A stretch of 44,529 nt of DNA from Dehalococcoidia bacterium (GCA_016933195.1 JAFGBN010000098.1:1-44529); one strand, 5' to 3'. Counted from the first letter of the stretch, positions 34,863 through 42,467 are shown. Numbers and translations: made by a program. Notes: generated from the letters alone by a model not told the origin.

Positions 34863-35849
34863 TTGTTCGAGGAAATATTACCAAACCTCTATAGAATTGA
34901 GGTCCCCCTCCCCAGAAGTCCCCTGAAGGCCCTTAACTCTTATGTAGTAAAAGGGGCTCAGCGGTCTTTAATTATCGATACTGGATGGAACCGCGAGGAC
35001 TGTATGAGAGCGTTAACTTCTGGCTTAACGGAATGCGGTGTGAATTTGCAGGAAGCTGATTTTTTCATCACGCATATGCATGCAGACCACTCAGGTTTAG
35101 TGTCAAGTCTCGCCGCAGATACAGCAAAGATTTACTTCGGTCGGGCGGATGCGGCAATTATTAACTCTAATACGCCGGGGCCTTGGGAAAGACAGACCGA
35201 TTTTGCCCGTAAACATGGCTTTCCCGAGGATGAACTCGCGCTGGCTATCAGAAATCACCCGGGTCGCAGGTATAGCCCAGCGGCCCGCCTGGACTTCCAT
35301 ATCCTGAAAGAAGATGACACAGTGAGCATGGGGGATTACTTATTTAGATGTGTTGAAACCCCGGGACATACCGAGGGCCATTTGTGTCTTTACGAACCCA
35401 GCAAGAAGATACTCATAGCTGGAGACCATGTTCTCGGTGATATAACCCCCAATATCTCACTTTGGTCCGATGAGTGGAATCCTCTGAAGGAATATCTGAT
35501 GAGCCTGGACAAAGTTTACGATTTGAATGTTGAACTTGTGCTACCTGGCCATAGGAGCATTCTTAAAAATCACCGGGAGAGAATTGGAGAGTTGCGGCGT
35601 CATCACCAACTGAGGCTTGATGAGATTATCTCTATCCTTGAAAAGGGCAGGCAAAACGCTTCCCAGATAGCATCGCAAATGACCTGGGATGTAACCTACA
35701 AATCGTGGGATATGTTTCCCCCGTCGCAAAAGTGGTTTGCTTTCGGAGAGGCTATAGCTCACCTGAAATTACTGGAGGAGGAGGGAAAGGTAGCTAAGGA
35801 GATAGGGGGGCGAGAAGTAGTATTTTTCGACAGGCCGTCAGGTGATTGA
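34863..35849 (+). CDS. Metallo-beta-lactamase fold hydrolase with C-terminal winged helix
   Basis: A 328-aa protein. The metal site begins with THMHADHSG (His71, His73, Asp75, His76), and VETPGHTEGH, AGDHVLGD and LPGHRS add the later ligands. The C-terminal 80 residues, with RHHQLRLDEIISILEKG and a lysine-rich end, match the winged helix of the LACTB2-like group, which hydrolyses RNA or thioesters. The start is a TTG with a weak Shine-Dalgarno. It lies between copies B and C of the KP/CxC repeat. The substrate is unknown. Confidence 0.88.
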   Translation: MFEEILPNLYRIEVPLPRSPLKALNSYVVKGAQRSLIIDTGWNREDCMRALTSGLTECGVNLQEADFFITHMHADHSGLVSSLAADTAKIYFGRADAAIINSNTPGPWERQTDFARKHGFPEDELALAIRNHPGRRYSPAARLDFHILKEDDTVSMGDYLFRCVETPGHTEGHLCLYEPSKKILIAGDHVLGDITPNISLWSDEWNPLKEYLMSLDKVYDLNVELVLPGHRSILKNHRERIGELRRHHQLRLDEIISILEKGRQNASQIASQMTWDVTYKSWDMFPPSQKWFAFGEAIAHLKLLEEEGKVAKEIGGREVVFFDRPSGD

Positions 35850-35925
35850 AGCAAAAAAGAGCTGTGGGTGGAAGCAGCCTTTATACGAGTGAGGATGGAA
35901 TTTCCTTTGCAAGAAAATCCTGGCA

Positions 35926-35982
35926 ATGTGGGCAAAGCCAGGGATGGCTTATGAGGGGATTAAATGTGACTGTGTGTGGTAA
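35926..35982 (+). repeat. KP/CxC mini-ORF repeat, copy C
   Basis: The 18-codon ORF reads MWAKPGMAYEGIKCDCVW and ends in TAA. It lies about 80 bases after the MBL-fold gene. Identity to copy B is highest at GATTAAATGTGACTGTGTGT, and the similarity begins near 35873. A longer ORF in another frame (67 aa) is listed in the track but is not conserved. Confidence 0.5.
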
Positions 35983-36093
35983 GAGCACCTGCTCTGATTA
36001 TGTGCCAGCTGGCACTTCAAATCAGTCTCTTAATTTCTCCTGGCGCTGACCTGTCTGCTATGCCTTTACGTCCTCGCTTATGCGAATATTAGA

Positions 36094-36486
36094 CTAGGAA
36101 GTCAAGGCCTTTTTCAGCTTTGCTACGAGGTCTTCTCGTGGCGGCGAAAAAACTTCGATGGCCTTGAATCCCTTATCCGAAATGTAGCTTCCATGCTCTA
36201 CATTTGAGGGTATAGTAATAACGTCACCCTTCTTAAGTGGATACAACTTGCCGTCCATTATCTGGTCGCACCCGCCATCCAGGACTATTAGAATCTGTTC
36301 CGCTTCATGGTGGTGGGTAGGGAAGTATGTATTGGGCTCAGTAGTGACAAAACTGAGTGTCATGTTTACAGCGGACACAAGGTGGCTGTTTGAACCGGGA
36401 GCTAATTCTACAAGGGGAACATCAGAGTAGTGGACAACTCGTTTACTGAATTCCTCTTTGCTGGCATATGGTTCTTTCTTTTCCAT
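36094..36486 (-). CDS. Cupin-domain protein, first of a tandem pair
   Basis: A 130-aa single cupin. The start was moved to the ATG at 36486 (MEKKEPYASKEEF), behind GAGGAGGAG, matching its neighbour. The metal-binding motif is PTHHHEAEQILIVLDGG, and the second cupin motif is LKKGDVITIPSNVEHGSY. Cupins of this size can be dioxygenases, isomerases or sugar/ligand sensors; the reaction cannot be assigned. It shares most residues with the protein at 36655-37047, so a recent duplication is clear. Confidence 0.88.
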   Translation of the reverse strand: MEKKEPYASKEEFSKRVVHYSDVPLVELAPGSNSHLVSAVNMTLSFVTTEPNTYFPTHHHEAEQILIVLDGGCDQIMDGKLYPLKKGDVITIPSNVEHGSYISDKGFKAIEVFSPPREDLVAKLKKALTS

Positions 36487-36654
36487 TGAACTCCTCCTCT
36501 TCAATTATACTTACTAATCCGCGCCAACAGGATGTAGATGGCCCATTCGAATGTAACAACATTCCCGAGTAAAATCAAAAATTTTCACTCGCTCAGGTGA
36601 TCAGGCAAGTAGCGCCTTCTACGTCTCTAGCTCCCCGGTTATACGAACATCAGG

Positions 36655-37047
36655 CTAGGAGGCCAAGGCCTTTTTTAGCCTTGCTGCGAGGTCTTCTCGT
36701 GCTGGCGAAAAAATTTCGATGGCTTTGAGGCCTTTATCATAAACATAGTCTCCATGCGGTACATTTGAAGGTATAATGAGAACGTCACCTTTTTTAAGTG
36801 GATATAACTTCCCATCCACTATCTGGTCGCACTCGCCGTCCAGTACTATCACAATCTGTTCCGCTTCATGGTGGTGAGGGGGAAAGTGCTTATTGGGGTC
36901 GATAGTGATGAAACTGACCGTCATGTTTACCGCAGACACAAGGTGACTGTTTGAACCGGGAGCCATTTCTACAATGGGAACATCGGGGTAGTGGACAACC
37001 CGTTGATTGAATTCCTCCTTGCTGGCATATGGCTCTTTCTTTTCCAT
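36655..37047 (-). CDS. Cupin-domain protein, second of a tandem pair
   Basis: A 130-aa paralogue of the preceding cupin, starting behind GGAGGAATAATTTCA. The metal site is PPHHHEAEQIVIVLDGE, and the second motif is LKKGDVLIIPSNVPHGDY. Differences are mostly conservative, so both copies probably remain functional. It is transcribed first of the two. The flanking DNA after both stops is also alike (AGACTAGGA versus AGGCTAGGA), which places the duplication unit at about 560 bases. Confidence 0.88.
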   Translation of the reverse strand: MEKKEPYASKEEFNQRVVHYPDVPIVEMAPGSNSHLVSAVNMTVSFITIDPNKHFPPHHHEAEQIVIVLDGECDQIVDGKLYPLKKGDVLIIPSNVPHGDYVYDKGLKAIEIFSPAREDLAARLKKALAS

Positions 37048-37273
37048 TGAAATTATTCCTCCTTAATTACGTTTCAGTTCCGCGCGAATAAGTTACATAT
37101 AGCTGGTTTGAATTTAACAGCATTAAACAGCAAAGTCAACTCTTTGTACCGGCTCACGCGACGTGTGTTCCCATTACCTGTAATTGCAAGGCACAAAGCT
37201 TTGAAGTAATATTCTATTTTATTTCGTTGATATCATAATCGCTTGCAAAACTAAGGACGGAGGAAAGAATTTG

Positions 37274-38140
37274 ATGTCCACAGCTGAAATAGGAATAATC
37301 GGGGGCAGCGGGCTTTACAAGATAGAAGGCATGACTGAGATGGAAGAGGTGAAGCTAAGCACGCCTTTTGGCGAACCCAGCGATGCTATTATTTTGGGCG
37401 AACTTGAAGGGGTAAGTGTTGCTTTTCTTCCCAGGCATGGTAAGGGGCACCACATCAGTCCTGGAGAACTGCCGGTTAAGGCTAATATCTATGCCTTGAA
37501 ATCTCTGGGGGTGGAAAGGATTATCTCGGTGAGTGCTGTGGGCAGCCTCAAGGAAGAAATCCAGCCTATGGATTTGGTCATTCCTGACCAGCTCATTGAT
37601 TGCACTAATGGCAGGGAGAGTACCTTCTTCAGTGATGGGATAGTGGCGCACATTGCCTTTGCCGAACCTTTCTGCCCCGTGTTGAGCCAAATTCTATTTG
37701 AGGCAGCCGATAAGGCAGGTGCCAAGGTACATAGAGGCGGTGTTTATCTGGCTATGGAAGGGCCGCAATTTTGCACCAAAGCTCAGTCACAGCTTTACCG
37801 TTCCTGGGGCGCCGATATCATTGGAATGACTGCTTTGCCTGAGGCTAAACTGGCGAGAGAAGCCGAAATGTGCTATGCCACGCTCGCCGTTGTCACCGAT
37901 TATGATTGCTGGCATCTGGACTATGAACCAGTGACTACAGAGATGATTCTAACCACTCTACAGAAAGGCATTGATACTGCCAAGAGAATCCTGAAAAGGA
38001 TAATTCCTCTTATCCCCTCCAAGCGGGACTGCGCTTGTGCCACCGCCCTTAAGAATGCTATTGTTACCTCGCCGAAATATATACCAGACAGAGCAAAAAA
38101 GGATTTGGATTTACTTATTGGGAAATACCTGGACAGATAG
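37274..38140 (+). CDS. mtnP: S-methyl-5'-thioadenosine phosphorylase
   Basis: A 288-aa purine nucleoside phosphorylase. ATG at 37274 is preferred over the track TTG one codon upstream, with GGAGG in front. IGIIGGSGLYKIEGM and FLPRHGKGHHISPGELPVKANI form the phosphate site, MEGPQFCTKAQSQLYR is the substrate loop, and VTDYDCWH contains the Asp that prefers 6-aminopurines. The enzyme phosphorolyses MTA in methionine salvage. It is placed directly before a methionine synthase-like gene. The family includes MIP phosphorylases, so MTA is likely but not certain. Confidence 0.9.
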   Translation: MSTAEIGIIGGSGLYKIEGMTEMEEVKLSTPFGEPSDAIILGELEGVSVAFLPRHGKGHHISPGELPVKANIYALKSLGVERIISVSAVGSLKEEIQPMDLVIPDQLIDCTNGRESTFFSDGIVAHIAFAEPFCPVLSQILFEAADKAGAKVHRGGVYLAMEGPQFCTKAQSQLYRSWGADIIGMTALPEAKLAREAEMCYATLAVVTDYDCWHLDYEPVTTEMILTTLQKGIDTAKRILKRIIPLIPSKRDCACATALKNAIVTSPKYIPDRAKKDLDLLIGKYLDR

Positions 38141-38149
38141 AAGGGAGGC

Positions 38150-38298
38150 GGGAGACTCTGATGCTAGAGTGCGTAGTTACCATGTTAATTCCAGTGCATG
38201 GAGGCGCGTTTCTGCAAGACCAGGGATAGCATGGCTCCTCTCTCTATCCTGGACGCACTGCGATGAGTTTCCCCGACGTCTCTAACTAGAAGGGAAAA
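38150..38298 (+). ncRNA. Structured leader RNA with a possible RBS switch, before the MetE-like gene
   Basis: Nested perfect or near-perfect stems enclose about 124 bases: GGGAGACTC (38150-38158) with GAGTTTCCC (38265-38273, one G-U); AGTGCG (38168-38173) with CGCACT (38254-38259); CCATG (38180-38184) with CATGG (38197-38201); and CCAGGGATAG (38220-38229) with CTATCCTGG (38244-38252, one bulge). The 3' strand of the outer stem also contains TTTCCC, which can pair with GGGAAA (38292-38297) at the ribosome-binding site of the next gene. The two pairings exclude one another, the layout of a translational riboswitch. It matches none of the SAM or cobalamin consensus cores I know. Confidence 0.6.
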
Positions 38299-39327
38299 AT
38301 GTCAGCTAAATTTGAATTTGGATGTTTACCCACAGCCATTGGCAGCATGCCCCAAGACGAGCCTGAAGAAGCTTGCTCTCTGGTCATGGAACATCTTCCT
38401 GTTATGCCTGCCTGGCCACAACTACCGAAACGCTCCCCCAAAGAAAATATGTGTGTCCAGTTCAGCGAGGGCTTTCCCGGGGTAGCTGTGAATGAGGATA
38501 AAATTCACATTGAGCCATCGGCGGATTTTGATACTGAATTGGAGCAAATTTATATTGATTGTGAGGCGGGAAATTTCGGTGAATATGGTGTCTCTGCTGA
38601 ATATGCTGCAGGATTTCATACTTTTCTGGCCAAGGCGAATAAACAGCAAATAGTCAAGGGGCAGGTAACGGGGCCCATAACTTTGGGACTGACGGTTACT
38701 CGTCAGGATGGCTTAGCTGTCCTTTATGACGATACCCTGGCTGAAGTGGCGGCTAAATTCTTGCGTCTAAAAGCCTCCTGGCAGGAAAATGCTTTGAGAC
38801 AGGTCTCACCCAATACCGTTATATTTGTTGACGAGCCATACTTGCTTTCCTTGGGTTCGGTTTTTGTGCCTGTTCCTGAGGAGAAGGTACCTGCCTTATT
38901 AGAGGAGGTCTTCCAGGGGATTAAGGGAATAAAAGGACTGCATTGCTGTGGCAATACCAACTGGCCAGTCCTTTTAGGCACTTCAATTGATATTCTTAGC
39001 TTTGATGCTTACAATTATGCTTCCTCTTTAAGCGCTTATCCCGACGAAGTGAAGTCCTTTCTTGAGCGCGGGGGCGCTATTGCCTGGGGGATAGTCCCCA
39101 ATGATGAGGATGCTCTGGCTAAGGAATCCGTGCCCAGCCTTTCTGACCGCCTGGGAGAAGCTATGGCTCCCTTTACTAGAGACGGCGTCGGATTCAGGCA
39201 AATCATAGCTCAAGGATTAATAACCCCTTCTTGTGGACTGGCAACCTTGTCGTCTGAAGCGGCAAGCCGTGCTCTGGAATTAGTGGCAGAGCTATCAGAC
39301 AATCTGAGAAGAAAATATGCCCTGTAA
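38299..39327 (+). CDS. Core MetE-like methyltransferase (methionine synthase candidate)
   Basis: A 342-aa single TIM-barrel related to the C-terminal half of cobalamin-independent methionine synthase. The zinc ligands His215 and Cys217 (LHCCGNT) and Cys312 (TPSCGLATL) are in the expected order; VFVDEP-type Glu179 is also seen. The N-terminal half of full-length MetE, which binds folate polyglutamate, is absent. Such core MetE proteins in Dehalococcoides and archaea are reported to use a methyl-cobamide donor. That and the neighbouring MTA phosphorylase suggest methionine synthesis, although related barrels act on other thiols. AGAAGGGAAAA before the ATG lies within the switch-like leader. Confidence 0.8.
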   Translation: MSAKFEFGCLPTAIGSMPQDEPEEACSLVMEHLPVMPAWPQLPKRSPKENMCVQFSEGFPGVAVNEDKIHIEPSADFDTELEQIYIDCEAGNFGEYGVSAEYAAGFHTFLAKANKQQIVKGQVTGPITLGLTVTRQDGLAVLYDDTLAEVAAKFLRLKASWQENALRQVSPNTVIFVDEPYLLSLGSVFVPVPEEKVPALLEEVFQGIKGIKGLHCCGNTNWPVLLGTSIDILSFDAYNYASSLSAYPDEVKSFLERGGAIAWGIVPNDEDALAKESVPSLSDRLGEAMAPFTRDGVGFRQIIAQGLITPSCGLATLSSEAASRALELVAELSDNLRRKYAL

Positions 39328-39651
39328 CCAGGAGGACTTTTTAAACTTGGGCAAAGTTATCTCACTGGTAACATCCTCGAAAACCACCTCCACCAGCATG
39401 CCAATATAGAGCTCCCCGGGCCTGACATCAACGATACTGGTTACTAACCTGACTTCCTCATCAAGCTCTACAATTACCGAAGCGTAGGGCACCTCATCTA
39501 TAAAAGCAGGATGGAAAGCTTGATGAGCTACGGTCCAGGAGTAGACCTTTCCCTTGCCACTAAGTTTTACCTGTTCCGTATCCCAGGAGCTACAGTTGGG
39601 GCACATTGTCCTGGGGTAATGGCGAAGGACATAGGGTAACAAAATAAACAA
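39295..39651 (-). CDS. DUF35-type OB-fold protein with a truncated zinc ribbon
   Basis: A protein of up to 118 aa. The OB-fold part reads LSGKGKVYSWTVAHQAFHPAF and YASVIVELDEEVRLVTSIVD, typical of acyl-CoA-associated DUF35 proteins that partner thiolases or ChsH-type enzymes. Family members begin with a rubredoxin-like CxxC...CxxC. Only the second pair, PRTMCPNC, is present; a TGA precedes the TTG start directly, so the first pair is lost. The 3' end overlaps the convergent MetE-like gene by 33 bases. It may be functional without zinc or be decaying. Confidence 0.7.
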   Translation of the reverse strand: MFILLPYVLRHYPRTMCPNCSSWDTEQVKLSGKGKVYSWTVAHQAFHPAFIDEVPYASVIVELDEEVRLVTSIVDVRPGELYIGMLVEVVFEDVTSEITLPKFKKSSWLQGIFSSQIV

Positions 39652-39765
39652 TGTTCAAAAGATTTAGACATATCAGGTAAAATGCTTTAAGATATCGCAG
39701 AAGTCAGGATGGGAAAACTATAGTAGTTGGCTATCCAGGATTTTGTCACTTTAAGGTGAAAGGAT

Positions 39766-39861
39766 ATGAACAAGAAGAAGAGAGTGGCTGGCTTGAAACA
39801 GCGGCGGCGCCGAAAGAAGCTTGAGGAAAAGAGGAAATCTCAGGCTTTGGTTGAGAAATAG
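39766..39861 (+). CDS. Small highly basic protein of unknown function
   Basis: Too short for the track. From the ATG at 39766, behind AAAGG, 31 codons encode MNKKKRVAGLKQRRRRKKLE and then EKRKSQALVEK. More than half the residues are Lys or Arg, and the rest suggests one long helix. It ends eight bases before the THEP1 start, so the two are probably co-transcribed. Nucleic-acid or ribosome binding is a guess from charge alone. Confidence 0.6.
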   Translation: MNKKKRVAGLKQRRRRKKLEEKRKSQALVEK

Positions 39862-39869
39862 CGGCAAGT

Positions 39870-40382
39870 ATGCTGTTATTAACTGGTAAGCCAGGCACAG
39901 GTAAAACTGCCATTATCAGGGAAGCCGTAACCAAGACAAAAGTTAAGGCTGGCGGTTTTTACACTGAGGAAATACGGGTAGGCGGGATAAGGCAAGGGTT
40001 CAGAATCGTTACCATTGATGGCCAGGAAGCAGTTCTGGCGCACGTCAATATCTCCAGCCCCTACCAGGTAAGCAAATACAAAGTTGACATTGATAACTTG
40101 AATAGACTTGGCGTCTCTGCCCTACGCCAGGCGCTGGAGGCGAGCGATTTAATAGTCGTTGATGAAATTGGCAAGATGGAGCTTTTATCACCGCAGTTCA
40201 GGAAGGTTGTTCTGCAAGCCATAGAAAGCGGCAAGAGGGTTCTGGGCACTATCATGCTTAACTCCCATCCTTTTGCTGACGAAGTCAAGCGCCATCCTGA
40301 AGTTAAAACACTTATGGTAACCAGAGCCAATCACAGTGAAGCGCTGAAAGAGGTGCTGGAATGGCTGGCAGGAGGAGCATAA
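39870..40382 (+). CDS. THEP1-type nucleoside-triphosphatase
   Basis: A 170-aa P-loop NTPase. LTGKPGTGKTAIIREAV is the Walker A region (GKPGTGKT, 6-13), GGFYTEEIRVGGIRQGF is the family signature, and LIVVDEIGKMEL is Walker B. MVTRANHSEALKEVL ends it in the usual way. THEP1 proteins hydrolyse a range of NTPs in vitro; the cellular role is not known. Start is an ATG just after the 31-aa basic protein. Confidence 0.9.
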   Translation: MLLLTGKPGTGKTAIIREAVTKTKVKAGGFYTEEIRVGGIRQGFRIVTIDGQEAVLAHVNISSPYQVSKYKVDIDNLNRLGVSALRQALEASDLIVVDEIGKMELLSPQFRKVVLQAIESGKRVLGTIMLNSHPFADEVKRHPEVKTLMVTRANHSEALKEVLEWLAGGA

Positions 40383-40400
40383 GGAACCAAATCATCGAGC

Positions 40401-41675
40401 TCAAACTTTAGCAGAGGCCTTGCTTGTGGTGGTTGAGGGAGTTGTCAGGATAGAAATTACGGCAGCAACAGCAAGGCCAGCAAATATAAACCATATACCA
40501 TCGTAATTACCCCGGTTATCAAACACCCATCCAGCTAGCACCGGGCCTACGAGGCCTCCCAGCAAGTTCACGCCCATTATTAAGCCAAAAACAGTTCCAA
40601 AGTTGGTTCTACCGAAATACTCTCTTACCAGAGATGGCCTCATTGCATTATTGCCACCGTAACCGGTACCAAGAAGGATGAGGAAAGGCACAATCAGCCA
40701 GAGACCGCCAATTGATGTATATCCAAAACAGAGTGTGCCGAGACCTATCATGGTAAAGGCTCCGGCCACTACTTTTCTTTTATCAAATCTGTCTCCCAGC
40801 CAGCCAAGGAGAAGGCGTCCGGCAATGCTCGCCAGGGGGATAGCAGTAGCTACCAGGCTGGACATGGACCTGGCGACTCCGATACTGCTGAGATAAGGCA
40901 TTACATGCGTGACTATGGCGCTTACTATCATGAGATGATATGTAAAGGGCAGTGCTATATGCCAGAAGGCGCGGCTTTTGAGTACCTGTTTCACCCCCAT
41001 ATGCACTTCAGCATTCTGTGATAAGCCTGGACGATGGCCGGATATCACTTCCTCTTTTACTTCACCGTCAGGGAGGTAGCCATACTGCTCAGGTTTATGT
41101 CGCAGCAGAAGCGACAGCGGTATAAGTATGACCAACATACCCAGGCCAAGAATGGTCATCGTCATGCGCCATTGATATACCTCGATGAGCCTGACTATTA
41201 CCGGGACCAGCAAACCGCCAAAACCGAAGCCAGAGACTGCTATGCCGCTCGCTGTTCCTATCCTTCTACGAAACCAGTTGGCCACGGCTGACATCAGCAC
41301 TGTCATGGTGCAACTACTCATCCCTATGGCAACTAGAATGAAGGCTCCGTAAAACATCGCGAGGGAGCTGGTGTAGCTGAGAAGAATCAAGCCGAGAGCG
41401 CTAATTATTGCCCCGGTGATTACGAGCTTTCTTGGGCTCCAGCGGTCGACAAGTAATCCGACGAATGGTGCGAGAATGCCCATCTCCAGACCACGGAGCG
41501 AAGCAGCAAATGAAACCTGCGTGTAACTCCAGCCAAGTTCATTCGCTACAGGTTCAAAGATAGCGGTGAACCCGTAAAAGACAGCTCCACCCACATACAG
41601 CGCAATAAAGAAACAGGCGACAACAATCCACCATCCGTAGAATATTCTCGGGGCTTTCCAGTGCAAACACATCAC
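40401..41675 (-). CDS. MFS transporter of the oxalate/formate antiporter-like group
   Basis: A 424-aa membrane protein with twelve predicted helices in two halves. GWWIVVACFFIALYVGGAVFY opens it, and the cytoplasmic-loop motif GLLVDRWSPRKLVITGA between helices 2 and 3 is the MFS signature; GWLGDRFDKRKVVAGA repeats it in the second half. LGTGYGGNNAMRPSL and the C-terminal helices resemble monocarboxylate/OFA-type carriers. Substrate unknown; a carboxylate is a reasonable guess. The start is uncertain: GTG at 41675, ATG one codon on, or a TTG three codons later with CAGGTG better spaced. Confidence 0.88.
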   Translation of the reverse strand: MMCLHWKAPRIFYGWWIVVACFFIALYVGGAVFYGFTAIFEPVANELGWSYTQVSFAASLRGLEMGILAPFVGLLVDRWSPRKLVITGAIISALGLILLSYTSSLAMFYGAFILVAIGMSSCTMTVLMSAVANWFRRRIGTASGIAVSGFGFGGLLVPVIVRLIEVYQWRMTMTILGLGMLVILIPLSLLLRHKPEQYGYLPDGEVKEEVISGHRPGLSQNAEVHMGVKQVLKSRAFWHIALPFTYHLMIVSAIVTHVMPYLSSIGVARSMSSLVATAIPLASIAGRLLLGWLGDRFDKRKVVAGAFTMIGLGTLCFGYTSIGGLWLIVPFLILLGTGYGGNNAMRPSLVREYFGRTNFGTVFGLIMGVNLLGGLVGPVLAGWVFDNRGNYDGIWFIFAGLAVAAVISILTTPSTTTSKASAKV

Positions 41676-42019
41676 CTGACAAGATACATTCTAAATATCC
41701 CGAAATGCAAGCTCATTCGCGGGAAGAGCTTTTCAAATGGGAACATGTCGAGGAAAGCCCAATACTAGCATTGCATATGTGTGTTGCACAAGTTTCACTG
41801 GGGCAAGTCATTGCCTTCTAGTGGGGCACGCTGTTTTCTTGCTGTAGAGGTGCTGTACTGTGAGTCCATAGTTGGATTTTCCTATTTTGAGCAACTCGAA
41901 AAATTGAGGAGTTGAAAGGACACTGCTGTTGACAGCTAGCTTGCGGGAGTCTAACATAGCTATACCTGTCGATACAGAAAATGGCGCATAGTGTGCAAGC
42001 TAATCATTAAGGAGGAGAT
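41676..42019. other. Divergent intergenic region before the chagasin-like gene
   Basis: The 344 bases separate the MFS gene from the lipoprotein gene. Apart from the promoter reported separately, I see an eight-base inverted repeat TAGCTTGC (41937-41944) / GCAAGCTA (41995-42002) flanking the -10 box and the likely transcription start. This could be an operator or a leader hairpin. No small ORF stands out. Confidence 0.45.
41929..41957 (+). promoter_or_regulatory. Sigma70-type promoter for the chagasin-like lipoprotein
   Basis: A perfect TTGACA (41929-41934), a 17-base spacer and TAACAT (41952-41957, four of six) lie about 60 bases before the ATG, whose Shine-Dalgarno is AAGGAGGAGA. Confidence 0.6.
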
Positions 42020-42403
42020 ATGAAGAAATTTCTGGTACTGGTTATGCTAACGGCGATAGCTATCTGCCTGCTGGCTGGATGTGCATCCGGGGCTAGTACT
42101 TACACTGACCCGAAGCAGGCAATAAATATCGACGTTAATAAGGAATTTATTATTGCCCTTGATTCCAATCCTACTACCGGTTATAGCTGGCAGGAAGACT
42201 ATGATGCGGGCATGCTTGAGTTGGTGAAAAAGACGTATGAGGAAGGTGAGACGGCAGGGAAAGACGTGGTTGGTGCTGGTGGGGTGGAGTATTTCCGGTT
42301 CAAGGCGCTAAAGGCGGGTCATGCCAGTGTAACTATGGACTATAAGCGGCCGTGGGAAGAGGAGGTTGCAGAACAGAAGGTATTCACCGTCAATATAGGG
42401 TGA
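42020..42403 (+). CDS. Lipoprotein with a chagasin-like protease inhibitor domain
   Basis: A 127-aa protein. KKFLVLVMLTAIAICLLAGC is a signal sequence with lipobox LAGC, so Cys21 is the lipidated residue. The mature part is the I42 chagasin fold: NPTTGYSW (50-57) is the first inhibitory loop, VGAGGVEYFRF carries a GG turn in the region of the second, and DYKRPWEE is the third. Chagasins block papain-like cysteine proteases. It could protect the cell envelope; other roles are possible because many bacteria with such proteins have no known target. It is monocistronic with its own promoter. Confidence 0.88.
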   Translation: MKKFLVLVMLTAIAICLLAGCASGASTYTDPKQAINIDVNKEFIIALDSNPTTGYSWQEDYDAGMLELVKKTYEEGETAGKDVVGAGGVEYFRFKALKAGHASVTMDYKRPWEEEVAEQKVFTVNIG

Positions 42404-42467
42404 TAATTTACTTCATACCTGCGGGCCGCTGATATAATTATGTTAGCCCGTCTGGGATGGCAGGTAA

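Noticed and set aside
38037-38285. 82-aa plus-strand ORF across the end of mtnP
   Set aside because: It starts inside mtnP in another frame and runs through the structured leader, where base pairing explains the sequence better than coding.
38150-38298. SAM or cobalamin riboswitch assignment for the leader
   Set aside because: I could not find the conserved cores of SAM-I, SAH or B12-box elements, so the leader is reported only as structured.
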